A DNA stretch of 64,000 bases, taken from Phlyctochytrium arcticum (lineage: Eukaryota; Chytridiomycota; Chytridiomycetes; Chytridiales; Chytridiaceae). The stretch covers positions 496,001-560,000 of the forward strand of contig JAHLKI010000008.1 in NCBI GenBank assembly GCA_025602905.1. The letters run 5' to 3'. Position 1 is the stretch's first letter; every line of letters begins with the position of its first letter. The translations under genes and the position numbers were made by a program. Shown piece by piece: positions 24,840 through 35,929 of the stretch. The notes under the pieces are model-generated. The model saw only the letters and a list, made by a program, of their open reading frames with translations, was not told where the DNA came from and made no database searches.

Positions 24840-27800
24840 TTACAGTTTGCGGGCGGCCAGGCGGCTGCTCTTGCGCGTGGCAGAGCCGACGGCCGTCGGT
24901 TGCGCCTTTGTCCTCGGCTGTGTTTTTGCCGCCAGACGCCGGCTCTTGCGAACCGGCGTCTGGTTTTCTACATTGGCCTTTTGCAAGGGGGAGGAATTAT
25001 GCAGCGGAGGAGCTACGAGTCTAGGGGTGCCCACAGGCGACTTAGTTGTCACCAGGAACTCCGGGTTGTGGTGGGGTGTTCGGGGACGCGGTGAAGAGTT
25101 GTGGTTTCCGAGCGGTTCCCGCAAATTTGTAGGCGTAGAGATCACTTGCCCTTGAACTGGGGAGACAGTGGTGCTTTTACTTGGCGTATGGTCGATCGGA
25201 CCTTTCTCCACAATGTTCGCTGAGTGAGGCACATCCTCGTACGAGCCCTCAATTTCCCTAAGAAATGTCAGATGCAACAGCGACGGTATGTGGGCCCTGA
25301 CTTACCTCTGGGTTAATTCATCATCCTGGCTCTCATTGGCAATTGGGCTGGTGTGCAGGTCACTGCGGGAGGGACTGTGATGGCTAATGTACGAATTGCT
25401 GACAGGGGATGGCACTGATGGTACGATTGTACTCATCGACATCGGTTCGAGTTTATCGACAGTCTGCACACTGCTGATTTGGTTGATAAGATACCGGAGT
25501 GAGTCAGATGTATCGTCTGGGTTCGCTGTCCGCAAGGGTATTGACGTGGTGAGGACTGCATCTGCGCTCACATCCATGGCTCCCAATGCTAAAACAATCT
25601 GATTGAGTTCGGCACTGATAAAGCTGGTAAAAAAAAGGCGTACCGTTGAACATATCCGACAACTCAAGTCGATGCAGAAGAGTCTTCAGGTTCGCAATCA
25701 ATGATGACGGTAAAGGGGAAAGGTCTGAGACCTTCTGGCTGACTGACGAGAGAAGTTTCGTTGCTTGATCAAGATTGCTGCGACGGATGAAATGAAATAG
25801 AAGAATGTAGCGGAAGGGGCCTTCCGGGTGGCGCCGAACGAATTCAACGAAATTTTCTTGCTCAATTCGCTTAAGAGGTAAATTATAAAACTCCTCAAGG
25901 AATTTCGGTGTAGGGGTTTTGGCTAAAAATATGTGAGGTTACAAGCATCAAAGCCAAAGTACGGAGCAAGATACCTTTTTGTTGACAGAAGTCCATGAAA
26001 AAGTTCCATAAACGCGTAGAGTTTGAGCTTTCCAATTTTTGATGCTAACAGCAAAAGCGCAGGCGAATTAGCTCAAAAGAACTCCGAGTGTACACGAGAT
26101 GATAATACCAGGTACGTCAGCCCATCCATGAGCTGGATACTGGACTGTAATTCGAGCTCGAGTAATTCCGTCTCCACACTTGTTTCCACACCTGACCTCA
26201 TCTCGCGGGTGGCTCTCCAAAGCGTCATCGCTAATGGGGCACGCTGGACGGCAAGAAGTGATTTGATGACGTCCTGTGTCGCATCACTCTGTACCGTTGG
26301 GTCTCCCAGATGGCCTACTGCCTCCTACAAAATTAGCCGTTAAGAAAGAGGCTTTTCATGAGAAAGTGGCGAGCGTTACTTCGTAGCGACCGTGATCAAA
26401 TTCCCATTCTCCAGCTACTTCCATGGCGTGGCTCCTGGCAACATGATTTTTATCGATATATTGACGTTCGACATCAGTCTGCCAATCTTTGAACAGATAT
26501 AGTAACTGCGATGATCATAGACTGAGTTTCGGTCGCGTACAGTGCTACATGGACATTTCCTCTTACCAGTGATTGTTTACTACGAGGAGATAGGGCAGAG
26601 CTTTGCACTTTTGCTAGCAATTCCTTTGCGGCCGCGATATCGTGGGGTGGATACGCGCGAGGGGCTTCCACATCCAATTCCAATAGCATCCGATCAATAA
26701 AAAAACAGTCCGCATGCCGTTCCCGCATCGCGGAGATATCTTCTCGCACAGGAGGCGAATAAGGGAAGTGATCGCTAGTCAAAGCAGGAAACAACTCGGA
26801 ACAGCCATCCTTTGTACTTGTTCAGCTGACGGTATTGAATCTGAAATGCATACTACAGAACTTACCGGAGGCGATGCCGAATGAAGGGCGACTGGTTGAC
26901 ACTTGTTTGTAAAAGGAGATAAAGTCCCCTCAGTCGTCGTCAACACTATATGTGATGATTCGAAGGCCCAAATATCCTAACGATTACGAATATGAGCAAC
27001 ATATGCATCACTTCATTTGCATGGGATTTCTTACCAAGGGTAGTTCCTCAACGTCCAGGGAAAGATAATTTTTCTCAAGGAGATGTGGCGTATTGCTCGT
27101 CAAATTACTCCAGACTTGAACTTCATCGGTGTGAGCATCGCCAGTTCCGAACGTTCGGAGCAGCGAGTAAAGTTCGTGTTCATTATCGACTAAGAAAGCG
27201 GGCTAAGTTTTGAACATTCCATTTACGAACAAACTCAAACGACGTACCCCGTTTGGCCCGGATAGCCAGCAACATGGATGATGTGCCGCGCGCAGTAACA
27301 TGGAACTCTGAGATAACATGGTTGAAACAAAACTCTTCGTCCATATTGAGTAAAGTGATGGAGGGTCGTGGAAGCGCGCTTGAAAATCTTGTGAGTTGGC
27401 TGAATTGGCACTTGCAACTCCCAACTTACGTTGTTTCGACTTGTGGCGGAATTTCGGATTGTCCAGCAAATAAAACCGTGTGCTTGCGAAAGCTTCGTTC
27501 CGGACCATCGACGATAAGGTGAGTGACAGGTACTGTAGATTCAATTGTTGTAGTCGAATGTTGACAAAAAGGCAAGCATTCAAGAAGCCTTTACCATGCT
27601 TGCCTTCCAGGCGAAAGTTTGATATTTGCTTCAAAGAATGTGCGTCCGTACTATCGTCGGTTGTCCAGGTTTCAACCCAACCCCTCTCCCGTCCCACGAT
27701 AATGATTGGGAATCGTCCATTGGGAGGTAGGTATGTTGTTAAGGATGTCAACTTAGCGGGCCTGTTAGAGGGCAAACGCGGCTAAACCTGAATCAAAATC

Positions 27801-28517
27801 ACTTACAGTTCCATATTCTTGTGGTGCCTTTCCCTTTTCCAATGTGCACTACGCGCGCACAGGTGTTAGTTACAGTCGACAGACTTTCCATCCTTGCATA
27901 CCTTCCATTGACGCATGTTCGACGGGTACTTCGGTGGTTGCAGAAAGAACTGATAGATGTTATCACGAGTCCCCACAATAAGATACTGCTCGTGGTCGTT
28001 TTGATCTGACTGCTTTGATGTTAGTGACTGACGGATAAAGGAAAAAATAACTATAGCTACAAGAACAGCTTTGGTGACCGAAAGCGCCACCACCCTATGT
28101 TTCCCCATTTCTGCTAACAGGCTTAGGCGGACCCTACTGTTGTGAGGCCTGAAAAGCCAGACACGCGAGTGTTTTTGCAGGGAATCGTAAGTACATATGA
28201 TAAGTGCCAGCACCCCGTTTTCTAAGCGAGCAGAGGTAACTGCTGTAATTTGAATCTGCAAACGTACATCTAGCCAGAAGATTTACAATAGGAGAAGCAT
28301 GGGTACCAACCTGGCTGGGACCAGTATCCTTCAGAAGTTTCAACCGCGTTGCTTCAAGCTTTCCCGCCGGCGATCTCTCCGTCCCGTGAGTGGAATGAAA
28401 TTCAACGCGAGCATGATTGAAACGGTAGAACCACGTATCAAGAGTGTCGGTACATTGGCCTTCCGCAAAGGCAAAGTTTCCAGAAGTGAAGGTATCGGCC
28501 ATCTTTTCCATCGGCAT
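24840..28517 (-). CDS. ELYS-like nuclear pore assembly protein
   Basis: ELYS proteins dock the Nup107/Y-complex onto chromatin after mitosis and seed pore assembly. The gene is multi-exon, starting at MPMEKMADTFTSGNF (28517; MEKMADTF at 28511 is an alternative) and ending TAA at 24840. Seen: a beta-rich N-terminal part spread over many exons (28.5-27.2 kb; a propeller is expected in the family), then the helical ELYS-like domain (FIDRMLLELDVEAPRAYPPH at ~26.7-26.6 kb; EVAGEWEFDHGRYEEAV at ~26.4 kb, matching the family's 'GxWxLDHGxYExAL' pattern), LEEFYNLPLKRIEQENFVEF (~25.9 kb) and FRYILLFHFIRRSNLDQATK. A disordered tail with two basic repeats, RKSRRLAAK and RKSSRLAARK, is probably the chromatin-binding part. 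It is head-to-head with the VPS5/SNX1-like gene (216-bp gap). Exon limits are not all resolved. Confidence 0.68.
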
Positions 28518-28733
28518 CGGAGTCTGATCGGATTTCGGCGTCGTGGGAATGGCATCAAGGTCGACCCAATTTCATGGCACTCAGATGGCACTACAAGCTG
28601 GTCACGTGAGGCCAAATGAGATTGATGACCATGAAGGATGACCGTCTTCCGATTCTTCCCAGCAATCTTCCGACGACTTTCAATAGCAAACCAAGACACC
28701 AAACTCTGCCCACAACGCAGGGCTGGAAAAATA

Positions 28734-30938
28734 ATGGAAGAAGACGATCCGTTCACGCACTCGCTAGTATGGGCCGACACACCTGGCTCAAGTAGTCTCC
28801 CAAAGCTCCCAGATTCACCAGCGGAAACTGAGGCGTGGGCAGCAAACAACGAACTTGGGGCTACGCCTTCTTATGTTACAGTGCCGGAAGCTGCTTTGAA
28901 AAGTATTCCTGTAGTGACAACCTTCACTCTCCCCGAGACGTACGATTTGTTCCCATCTCATCAAAACGCGTCTTTATTTGATCGAGCATCGACGACACCC
29001 TTCCCTCCTTCTGTGCGATCCCGTTCTGACTCGTATTCAGAAGAAATACCAATTCAGCAAGAAGCAGCTCCATCTACACAATCCCGCCAAGCGTTGAATT
29101 TTGCCACGACATCCGCCGATCCACTGCAACAAACCGATGAAAATCCCAATTTGCCCACTACGGGATCACATTCCGCTGAAAAGCGTCGACCACTTGCTGT
29201 GACCAATTCTGTATGTGCTTTGAAAGATATTCTGAAGCCGAGTTGGATCTCACTGAGCTCATGAGCAGAGACGCCCTAGTAGAGCCCAGTACGTGTTCAA
29301 TTGTAGTGTCAGTGATCCCCATAAGATCAATCAAATGGGTTCTTACATTGCGTATCAAGTGAAAACACAGGTATTGCCATGACGCAAAAAATAATCATGT
29401 CAAGTCTTGAATGACGATTAGACCGATTGTCCGGACTACAGTGCTGGTGAAATTGTTGTCAGCCGGCGTTTCAGCGATTTCTTATGGTTATACAACCGCC
29501 TCGTTGAGAATTTCTTTGGTGTCATCATTCCACCTAGTAAGCCAAGCCTTCAGTTTCGAGACAAATAGATAAGTTTTGTTAACTATTCCACAGTCCCAGG
29601 CAAACAAGCTAGAGGTGTGCTCGATCGGGGGCTTTCTCGATGAAGTCATCAAACTTACCGCCATAGCCATTTAGGTCGCTTTGAGGACGACTTTGTACAA
29701 AATCGTCGCGCAGGACTGGATACCTTTATTCGGAAGGTGGCGGTACACCCAATTTTGCAAACTAGCGAAGACTTAAGGGCATTTTTAGCCTCAACGTCCT
29801 TCAATACTGATGTGGGTGGCCGCACTTGTAGTTCATATCTGTCAGAACAAATGATCTTACGGAATGGTACAGAAAAAGAAATCGGACGTCAAGCCATTTG
29901 GCCACCTCTCTGAAGCTGTGGGGAGCGTTGACCGCATCCCGGCAAAGGCTGAGGTAGTGAATCTGACTGGACCAAGCTGGCGAACCCATATCTTACACTG
30001 CAGGCTAGGATCTAGTTGCTATTCAGGCCAAATACGCCGCCTGTGCCAGCAATATTCGAGCTATTTCACAATCCGTACAGCATTGGCAGTCATCTCACCA
30101 AGGTTTCAAGGGGCTACCTTATTCGCAAAATTGACAAGATACTGAATGCTGTTTAGACCATGCATGTGCCACCTGCGAGCTTGGTGATGGAATACAGTCG
30201 TTAAATCACATCCGGATCAATGGATCAATGAGTGCGCGCTTCGCCACTTTTATTGACGTGCATAACAGTGTAAAAGATTACCAGACAGAGCAGGTAAATC
30301 TTTTCTCTTCCTCAATACCGTGGTTACGTGATATTGACCGCCCGACAGCACAAGGCCATCAGCCATCTCTGCTTACAGATGGATTTTCTTACGCGCTTGC
30401 TGACTTCGATAGAAGTAGGTTTTTGCCCCATATCCACTCTACCAGATGTTGAGGTAACGCCCTTCAGGTTGCATTTGATGGATACAACAAGGGGCTGTCA
30501 AATTGTCAAAACGCTGACAACTCTCTGCACAAAAAGAGGGAAAATCTTGAGAAGCTAAAGAACGCCAAGAGCACCAGATCAGATAAAATAGCTTCTGCCA
30601 CGATAGAAGTTGAGGAAGTAAGCGCTGATTCTTAAACCATACGCCCCCGTCGCTAAATACAGATATATTTCACCAGGCCAAAAACAACGTGCTTGTCGTT
30701 CGGGGCACCTTTGAATCTTTGACAGAGTTGCTTCGAAGTGAAATAGCTCGTTGCGAGCGAGAAATAGGAGAGGATATTCTGTTCGCATACAAACGATTTC
30801 TACTGGAATATGTGGATCTTCATGAAAAGGTAATAAAGTATACCATGGCGACCTCAAGGCCCATGTCTGACCAATGAATAGATCATCGCCCAATGGCAAA
30901 TCTACCAAACGCAACCGCCACTAGAGCAACCGAGCTGA
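28734..30938 (+). CDS. VPS5: VPS5/SNX1-type sorting nexin (PX-BAR, retromer)
   Basis: The membrane-bending subunit of the retromer that recycles cargo from endosomes to the Golgi. The start is at MEEDDPFTHSLVW (28734); an in-frame ATG at 28638 adds 32 residues. Seen: an acidic/Ser-rich N-terminus, then a PX domain (SDPHKINQMGSYIAYQVKTQ; VVSRRFSDFLWLYNRLVENF; VIIPPIPGKQARGRFEDDF; VHPILQTSEDLRAFL) over exons at about 29308-29370, 29409-29533, a short exon ending near 29615 and 29684-29815. A C-terminal coiled-coil BAR region follows (LHKKRENLEKLKNAKSTRSD; IARCEREIGEDILFAYKRFL; ending IIAQWQIYQ...), with TGA at 30936-30938. The join between the N-terminal exon and the PX domain (29205-29311) and the first part of the BAR region (29.82-30.23 kb) do not splice cleanly by eye. 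Confidence 0.8.
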
Positions 30939-31032
30939 TACTCAAGTGTATTTTAAATGTAGATTGTGATGGGATAGATGATCGACAAAACGGGCCACTC
31001 GGATACAAAGGATGCTAGTCATGTCCTAAATG

Positions 31033-32860
31033 CTAGTACTGTACACCCTGGAAATGGCCATCAAAAACTTGAGCGAGAAAAAGTTTTAACAAATGCATAC
31101 CTTGGCGTCTAATTCTTTTCGAACAAGTTCAAATACTTTAAGCATTTTGCGGCGGGCTCCGAGTGCTGAGACTCCTTTTCCAATAAGTGCCTCTTCGCTC
31201 AACTTGATCATGTCCGACCAGTGCATATGTTCAAAGGTCGAGGTATACTTGTGTAGGCGCAGACTGCGAAGCCAGCTTGGTATGTCTGTTGAAAGCATTA
31301 AAGATTCAAGTTTGCAAACAGGTCGAGGCTTGAAACTCGACTTACCGTTCAAAGCCTCCAAGTCAACCGATTCTGGAATCTTTCCCTTCTCTTTGTGTGG
31401 TCCTTGTCTTGGTCGATCTGAAAGTCCCTCCGAGTAAGCGTCATCCCGCAGTCCGTCATGACTGATGCTGTCACTGTAATCAGAGTGGGCATATTGCGAT
31501 GAGTTTGATCGGATGTCAACATAACCCCATCCCGGCGACGGATGTCCGGCCTGCGGATTGACGCCACCAGATGCTGAAGGGCTAACGATAAGGGGAGAGA
31601 CGGGTCTAGGGGAAATAGGACGTCCGTAGGGAGATCGAGGGGGTTGTAAACTCATTCCTCCCATGGATTGGCTGAGTTCATCAGAGGGCAAGCCTATGGC
31701 AGGAGGATATCCACTACTATTATACGTTGCGCTTTGTGGTCGCTCTATGGCGGGTTTAGCTAGTGGGCCGGGATTGAGCGACCAGTCAGCCGAGGAAATT
31801 GCATCGTCAACGGGTGTGATGGGTCTCAAGAGAGGCGACATTTGTGCGCCGCTGCGGTTGGCAGGTCCTTGCTGTCCGCTGGGTGGACGCAAACTTTGAT
31901 AAGTATGCTGTTTCTGGTAATATTCCTCCGCCGCACCATGCGGACCGCCCTCTCTCCGTTGCAAGTCTCCCAATAATTGGGCATATTGCTCGTCCGCATT
32001 CGGTGCGCTGTGACGATCATAAAGACGCCTGGTTGCCCTTGAACCACCCGCTAATGGCATTACGGACAAATATCTTTCCTCCTCCGGACTCAACTCCGCA
32101 CTCAAGGGAACACCCCTACTAACAGCAGACGATGCACTTGGAGCAGGTGAAGGGGCTCTCGGGGGTAAGGGTGCTGTTACACTACTATTTAGTCTAAGGT
32201 TCTATCAATTCTAATGTTGGGGCGCGTACCTTGTGGCGCCAAACGCATCGCTTCGGCGGTTGCAGGGCTTTTAACTGCCGCGGCCTCAGGCGGGGTCTTG
32301 CCGTTGGAGGGGTCTTTCTGAGCCATTTGCTGCAGTACCGTAATAAAGAAACGGATCTGCACTTGCGTCGCATGTTGTAGTAGGCTGTATAGGGCTGTGG
32401 TGCGCTCTGGGTCGGATAGCACATTGAACCATTGCTCGATATGTTTAAGTTCTTCCCGGAAGTTATCATCCAACTACATTGAGACATGGCCGAGTGAGTT
32501 TTGCATACACTAGAGAGCTTTTTTTATATATGAGAACACAAACCTTTGCGCGTGCCATTTGCTCTAATGTACGCTCATAATAGCTCAAGTCTTCGAACCA
32601 TCGGTCAATTGCTAATAGACAAGAACAATCAACGGCCGGGCTAGGAAACAAAATCGAGCAATCATGTCAATACCTTCTGCCTCGGGTGATTTATAGTGTG
32701 AATTGAGAACTTCTGAGCTGGGCCGTTGGGCGCTATGCTTTTGCAAAGACCCAATTGTGGCGGAAACTGGCCGGGCCATCCCAGGATGAAAGTCTGACAT
32801 GGGTCGCTCCGACATACTTGCGCGGGTTGCGGAGTGAACGAGCGACGGAACACCAGACAT
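31033..32860 (-). CDS. VTS1: VTS1/Smaug-type SAM-domain RNA-binding protein
   Basis: A post-transcriptional regulator that binds stem-loop (Smaug recognition) elements through its SAM domain and recruits deadenylases. The start is at [14 protein letters not shown] (ATG 32858-32860). Exons then carry [40 protein letters not shown] followed by [20 protein letters not shown] (the conserved N-terminal helical module of Vts1), a long Pro/Ser-rich linker, and the SAM domain at about 31290-31090 ([40 protein letters not shown]), with the basic RNA-contact helix intact. The large exon reads through to TAA at 31086, but a GTATGC donor after DAK and an acceptor at about 31045 would give the ending GVQY with TAG at 31033. 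Both ends are plausible. Confidence 0.88.
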
Positions 32861-33120
32861 GGCCACTGAATGACTGGCGGTTCTTTTGCGGCTGACAATG
32901 TGTTATGATTTTCCCGACCGGCGACCGCTCTTTTGTTTCGGAAATTGAACAACACCAGCAACACCCTCGGCCAGTCGCGTGTCACGTGGCTTGCAAAAGT
33001 CATAGTCTTTTCCCTATGTTTTTTTCGGTGAGGTTTTGTGAAGCAATCTTGTTATACTTCTACTTCTACAGACCAACGCCGTGATCTACTCGCTACTTCT
33101 GTACTAACTCTAAAATCCGC

Positions 33121-35033
33121 TCAAGCTTTTCCGCGGGGCAAATCTTTCCGCTGGCCGAATCCGCGTACACTAAACGGGTGAGCCTCCGTGTTGAAAACAT
33201 ATCCCTCCAGTGGGACAACATCATCGTCGGTAAACAGTAGGTATGCGTATTTCAGAGTCTCTGCGAGCCAAAAACTGTGCTGAATATCTGTAGGTTGAGG
33301 ATTCTGTTGATTGTTTACATCGCCCAGGCTGGAAAATCCGGCTTCTTGCCGGGCATATTGGTTGAGTGCTTGGATCATCTTCCAACCCTTCTCTCGCCAC
33401 TCGGGATTGTGCGTCAAGCGCCACATGTAAAAGACGGACTCCAGTGCCTCCGGACTGTTCAAGACATCGAAAGATTAGTACAGGTATTGATACGAGTAGA
33501 TCGCTCGGGCACCGTAGAATACGTACCGAAGTTGGTAAGTCGCGCGAGCGGCCTTCAAAGTTTTGCCGTTGGTCAACTCTGGCCCGACCCCTGTGGCAGT
33601 GTTTCTGTAACTTTGCCAGCATGCCTCTGTCACAGCCCTTCCGATGTCAAACTGAGAGGAGATTGTTTCCTCTCGAGCAGCGGCTCCAAGCGCGAACATC
33701 CCGCCCGCAAAGCATGTCTGAAAGTGTGGTTAGTCCGACAATCAGCTGGGTGCATATGCGTCTAGTGTACCAAATGCTGAAAGTCTGGGTTCGACTTGAA
33801 CGATCCATCTGACTGGCTTCTAGCGTCTGGAATGTATTTCGCTTCTCCGTTTGCCGCGCTGCGCACCAAATTCTTAGCGATTCCCTATTTTCGCAAGTGG
33901 ACTCGCTTTAGATAAAATGAACGACGCTGTAATCATGTCGCAAGTTCGTATACCTCTGCGGCTTCGTGGTACCAGTCTCCGTACTTGCTTTCCCCAGTTG
34001 CCAACCAAATCTTCAAGAGGTATTCGTAGAACGAATCCGCATATGCTCCGACTCCATATTGCAAATCGACTTTCCCTAAAGAAATTCAATTCGACATTCT
34101 GCTCGAGTACACAGAAGCGACGACGAACCAATAAATTTAGCCGGAGAGTCAATTGGCCAGTGTAGTGGGTACAATCCTTTGACCGGGCGCTCAGTGCTAT
34201 GGAGAATATCAAAGACTTTGAGAGCCTTTTCCGCGTAAGTTCTATTTCCGGTAATATCGCTGAGGTATTGCATCTCCAGCTGGACAGATCCCATCTCTGC
34301 GATGTTGTTTTCACGCCCGATAGTGGATGCGGTTGTGTCGGCTCTAACCGTCCAAAGTGTTCAGTTGAGGAGTGCGGAGTGTTCGAAATACCACTTACCC
34401 ATTGGCGAGATTGATTTTAGCAAACGGAAGCCCGGTGGAAGTTTCAAATGCACCAAGAAGTCTATCCGCCAAATCGGTCGCTTTTTCAAGCATTCTCTGA
34501 TCCGGATCAAACTCGTACGCAGCGAGCATGCCGCCCAAAGCTCTGATGGTCGTCTCGAAGACACTCACAGTAATCGGTACATTGGCATCAAACACATTCA
34601 ACACCATCTCCTTGGCTTCTTTGTATTCCTTTTCGAGACCCATAATGTGCAACGTGTCGAGCGAGTCGGTCGGCGTGAATAGCAGTGTGTGCTCGCCGTA
34701 CCAGTTTGAGCCGTTCTTGGATACTGGTTGAAGCTCATCCGTTTCTGCCGCGTACTTTATGTAACTGCTCCATGAGTGGGACATCATCTGGTTGATGGGA
34801 TAAATACGCCTATCGGCTGTTTTACGAAAATTTAAGACATGTACCTCTCGAACGTAATCCATTTTTTCTGTATCTGCAGATCCTCTGCCATCTTTCGTGT
34901 AAAGCGGAAGGGGATAACTTGTTGCTTGAATCAAGGTTGGCTGGGCACGTTCTACCATAGGTGCAGCACATGCATGCGCTATGAGATTGGTGACCAGAAC
35001 GGCGGTCGTCAGAGATAGAGGTCGAATTTGCAT
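33121..35033 (-). CDS. GH47 class I alpha-1,2-mannosidase (secretory pathway)
   Basis: Trims alpha-1,2-linked mannose from N-glycans in the ER or Golgi, or outside the cell. The start at 35033 begins a signal peptide (MQIRPLSLTTAVLVTNLIAH...). Seen: MMSHSWSSYIKYAAETDELQ, NWYGEHTLLFTPTDSLDTLH, VFETTIRALGGMLAAYEFDP, AEMGSVQLEMQYLSDITGNR, FGKVDLQYGVGAYADSFYEY, TCFAGGMFALGAAA, PEALESVFYMWRLT, and the C-terminal FNTEAHPF, whose Thr-Glu is the calcium/catalytic pocket signature. At least five introns interrupt it (for example ~34785-34845, ~34343-34397, ~33475-33525). About 500 aa, the normal family length. The cleavable signal rather than a long membrane anchor resembles secreted fungal mannosidases. 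Confidence 0.9.
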
Positions 35034-35929
35034 ATCGTCGAATGAGGTGATTTGTATTACTGGTTGAGTTTAGGCGCCGAACATCCCAGGCCGGTCCTTT
35101 TAAGGTTCCCATATATTCGTGCAATCTCACACACAAACAGGATGACAAATGAGTGTGACCTTTCGTACTCTGCTCATACCTCATATTGTGCGACTGTGAT
35201 GCCAGCAGCGATGCCAGTTATGCCCCATCGGTGCCTGGAGTCCCTGGACTCATCATGCAAGCAGCTGCTTGGGCTTGGGCAGCTTTGGGGAGCCGCGGTA
35301 TGGCAGCGAAACGCAACAAACGGAGTTGCGATAAACCACGATTTCTGATTTTTTTTTGGAAAATGACCAGCTCAGACTCAATGATAGGATTTAACCTGGC
35401 TCTTGGAAATAAAGTCTCAGAGAGACAGCGAGTAAAGTTGTGGAAGCTCAAAATGCGAAAATAGCTGATGTCGCCGATGTCGCGGGGGTGGTCATTGACG
35501 GGGCCTTTATACGTGTGAGAAATTGGGTCGGATTGCGCAGTGAAAATTATTTCACGGTTGTTCGATCAAATCAATTGTGACAGCAGTGCAACCAGAGTGC
35601 AACACTGCAGCTAAAGAAGCTGAATATCTGGCTGAATATGACCTTTGTGACCAACTACTTTCGTATGTAAAACAAGGACGAAAGCGTGAGAGTCAAATGC
35701 CGCGCGCATGCATCCTGCTGTCTGCCACGTTCACCTCCAATCTTGGACACCGCGCGCATGCTATATTGCAAAAAGTGATGGAAACAGTGTTGCGGTATAT
35801 TTACGAATACTGAGGTGAGTGGTTTGTACATATGTAAAGGGTGTGGAATACATGGGGATAAATGGTAAGTCTAAATACATCAAAGTAATCTAAAATCTAA
35901 GTACAAAAAAAAATGATCAATGGAAACGC
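35034..35929. other. Intergenic region
   Basis: About 0.9 kb between the GH47 start and the ABCG stop. Overlapping small open frames at 35050-35460 lack features. The CGCGCATGC block occurs twice (35701-35709 and 35752-35760) within the small ORF at 35577-35813. No gene is called. Confidence 0.45.
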
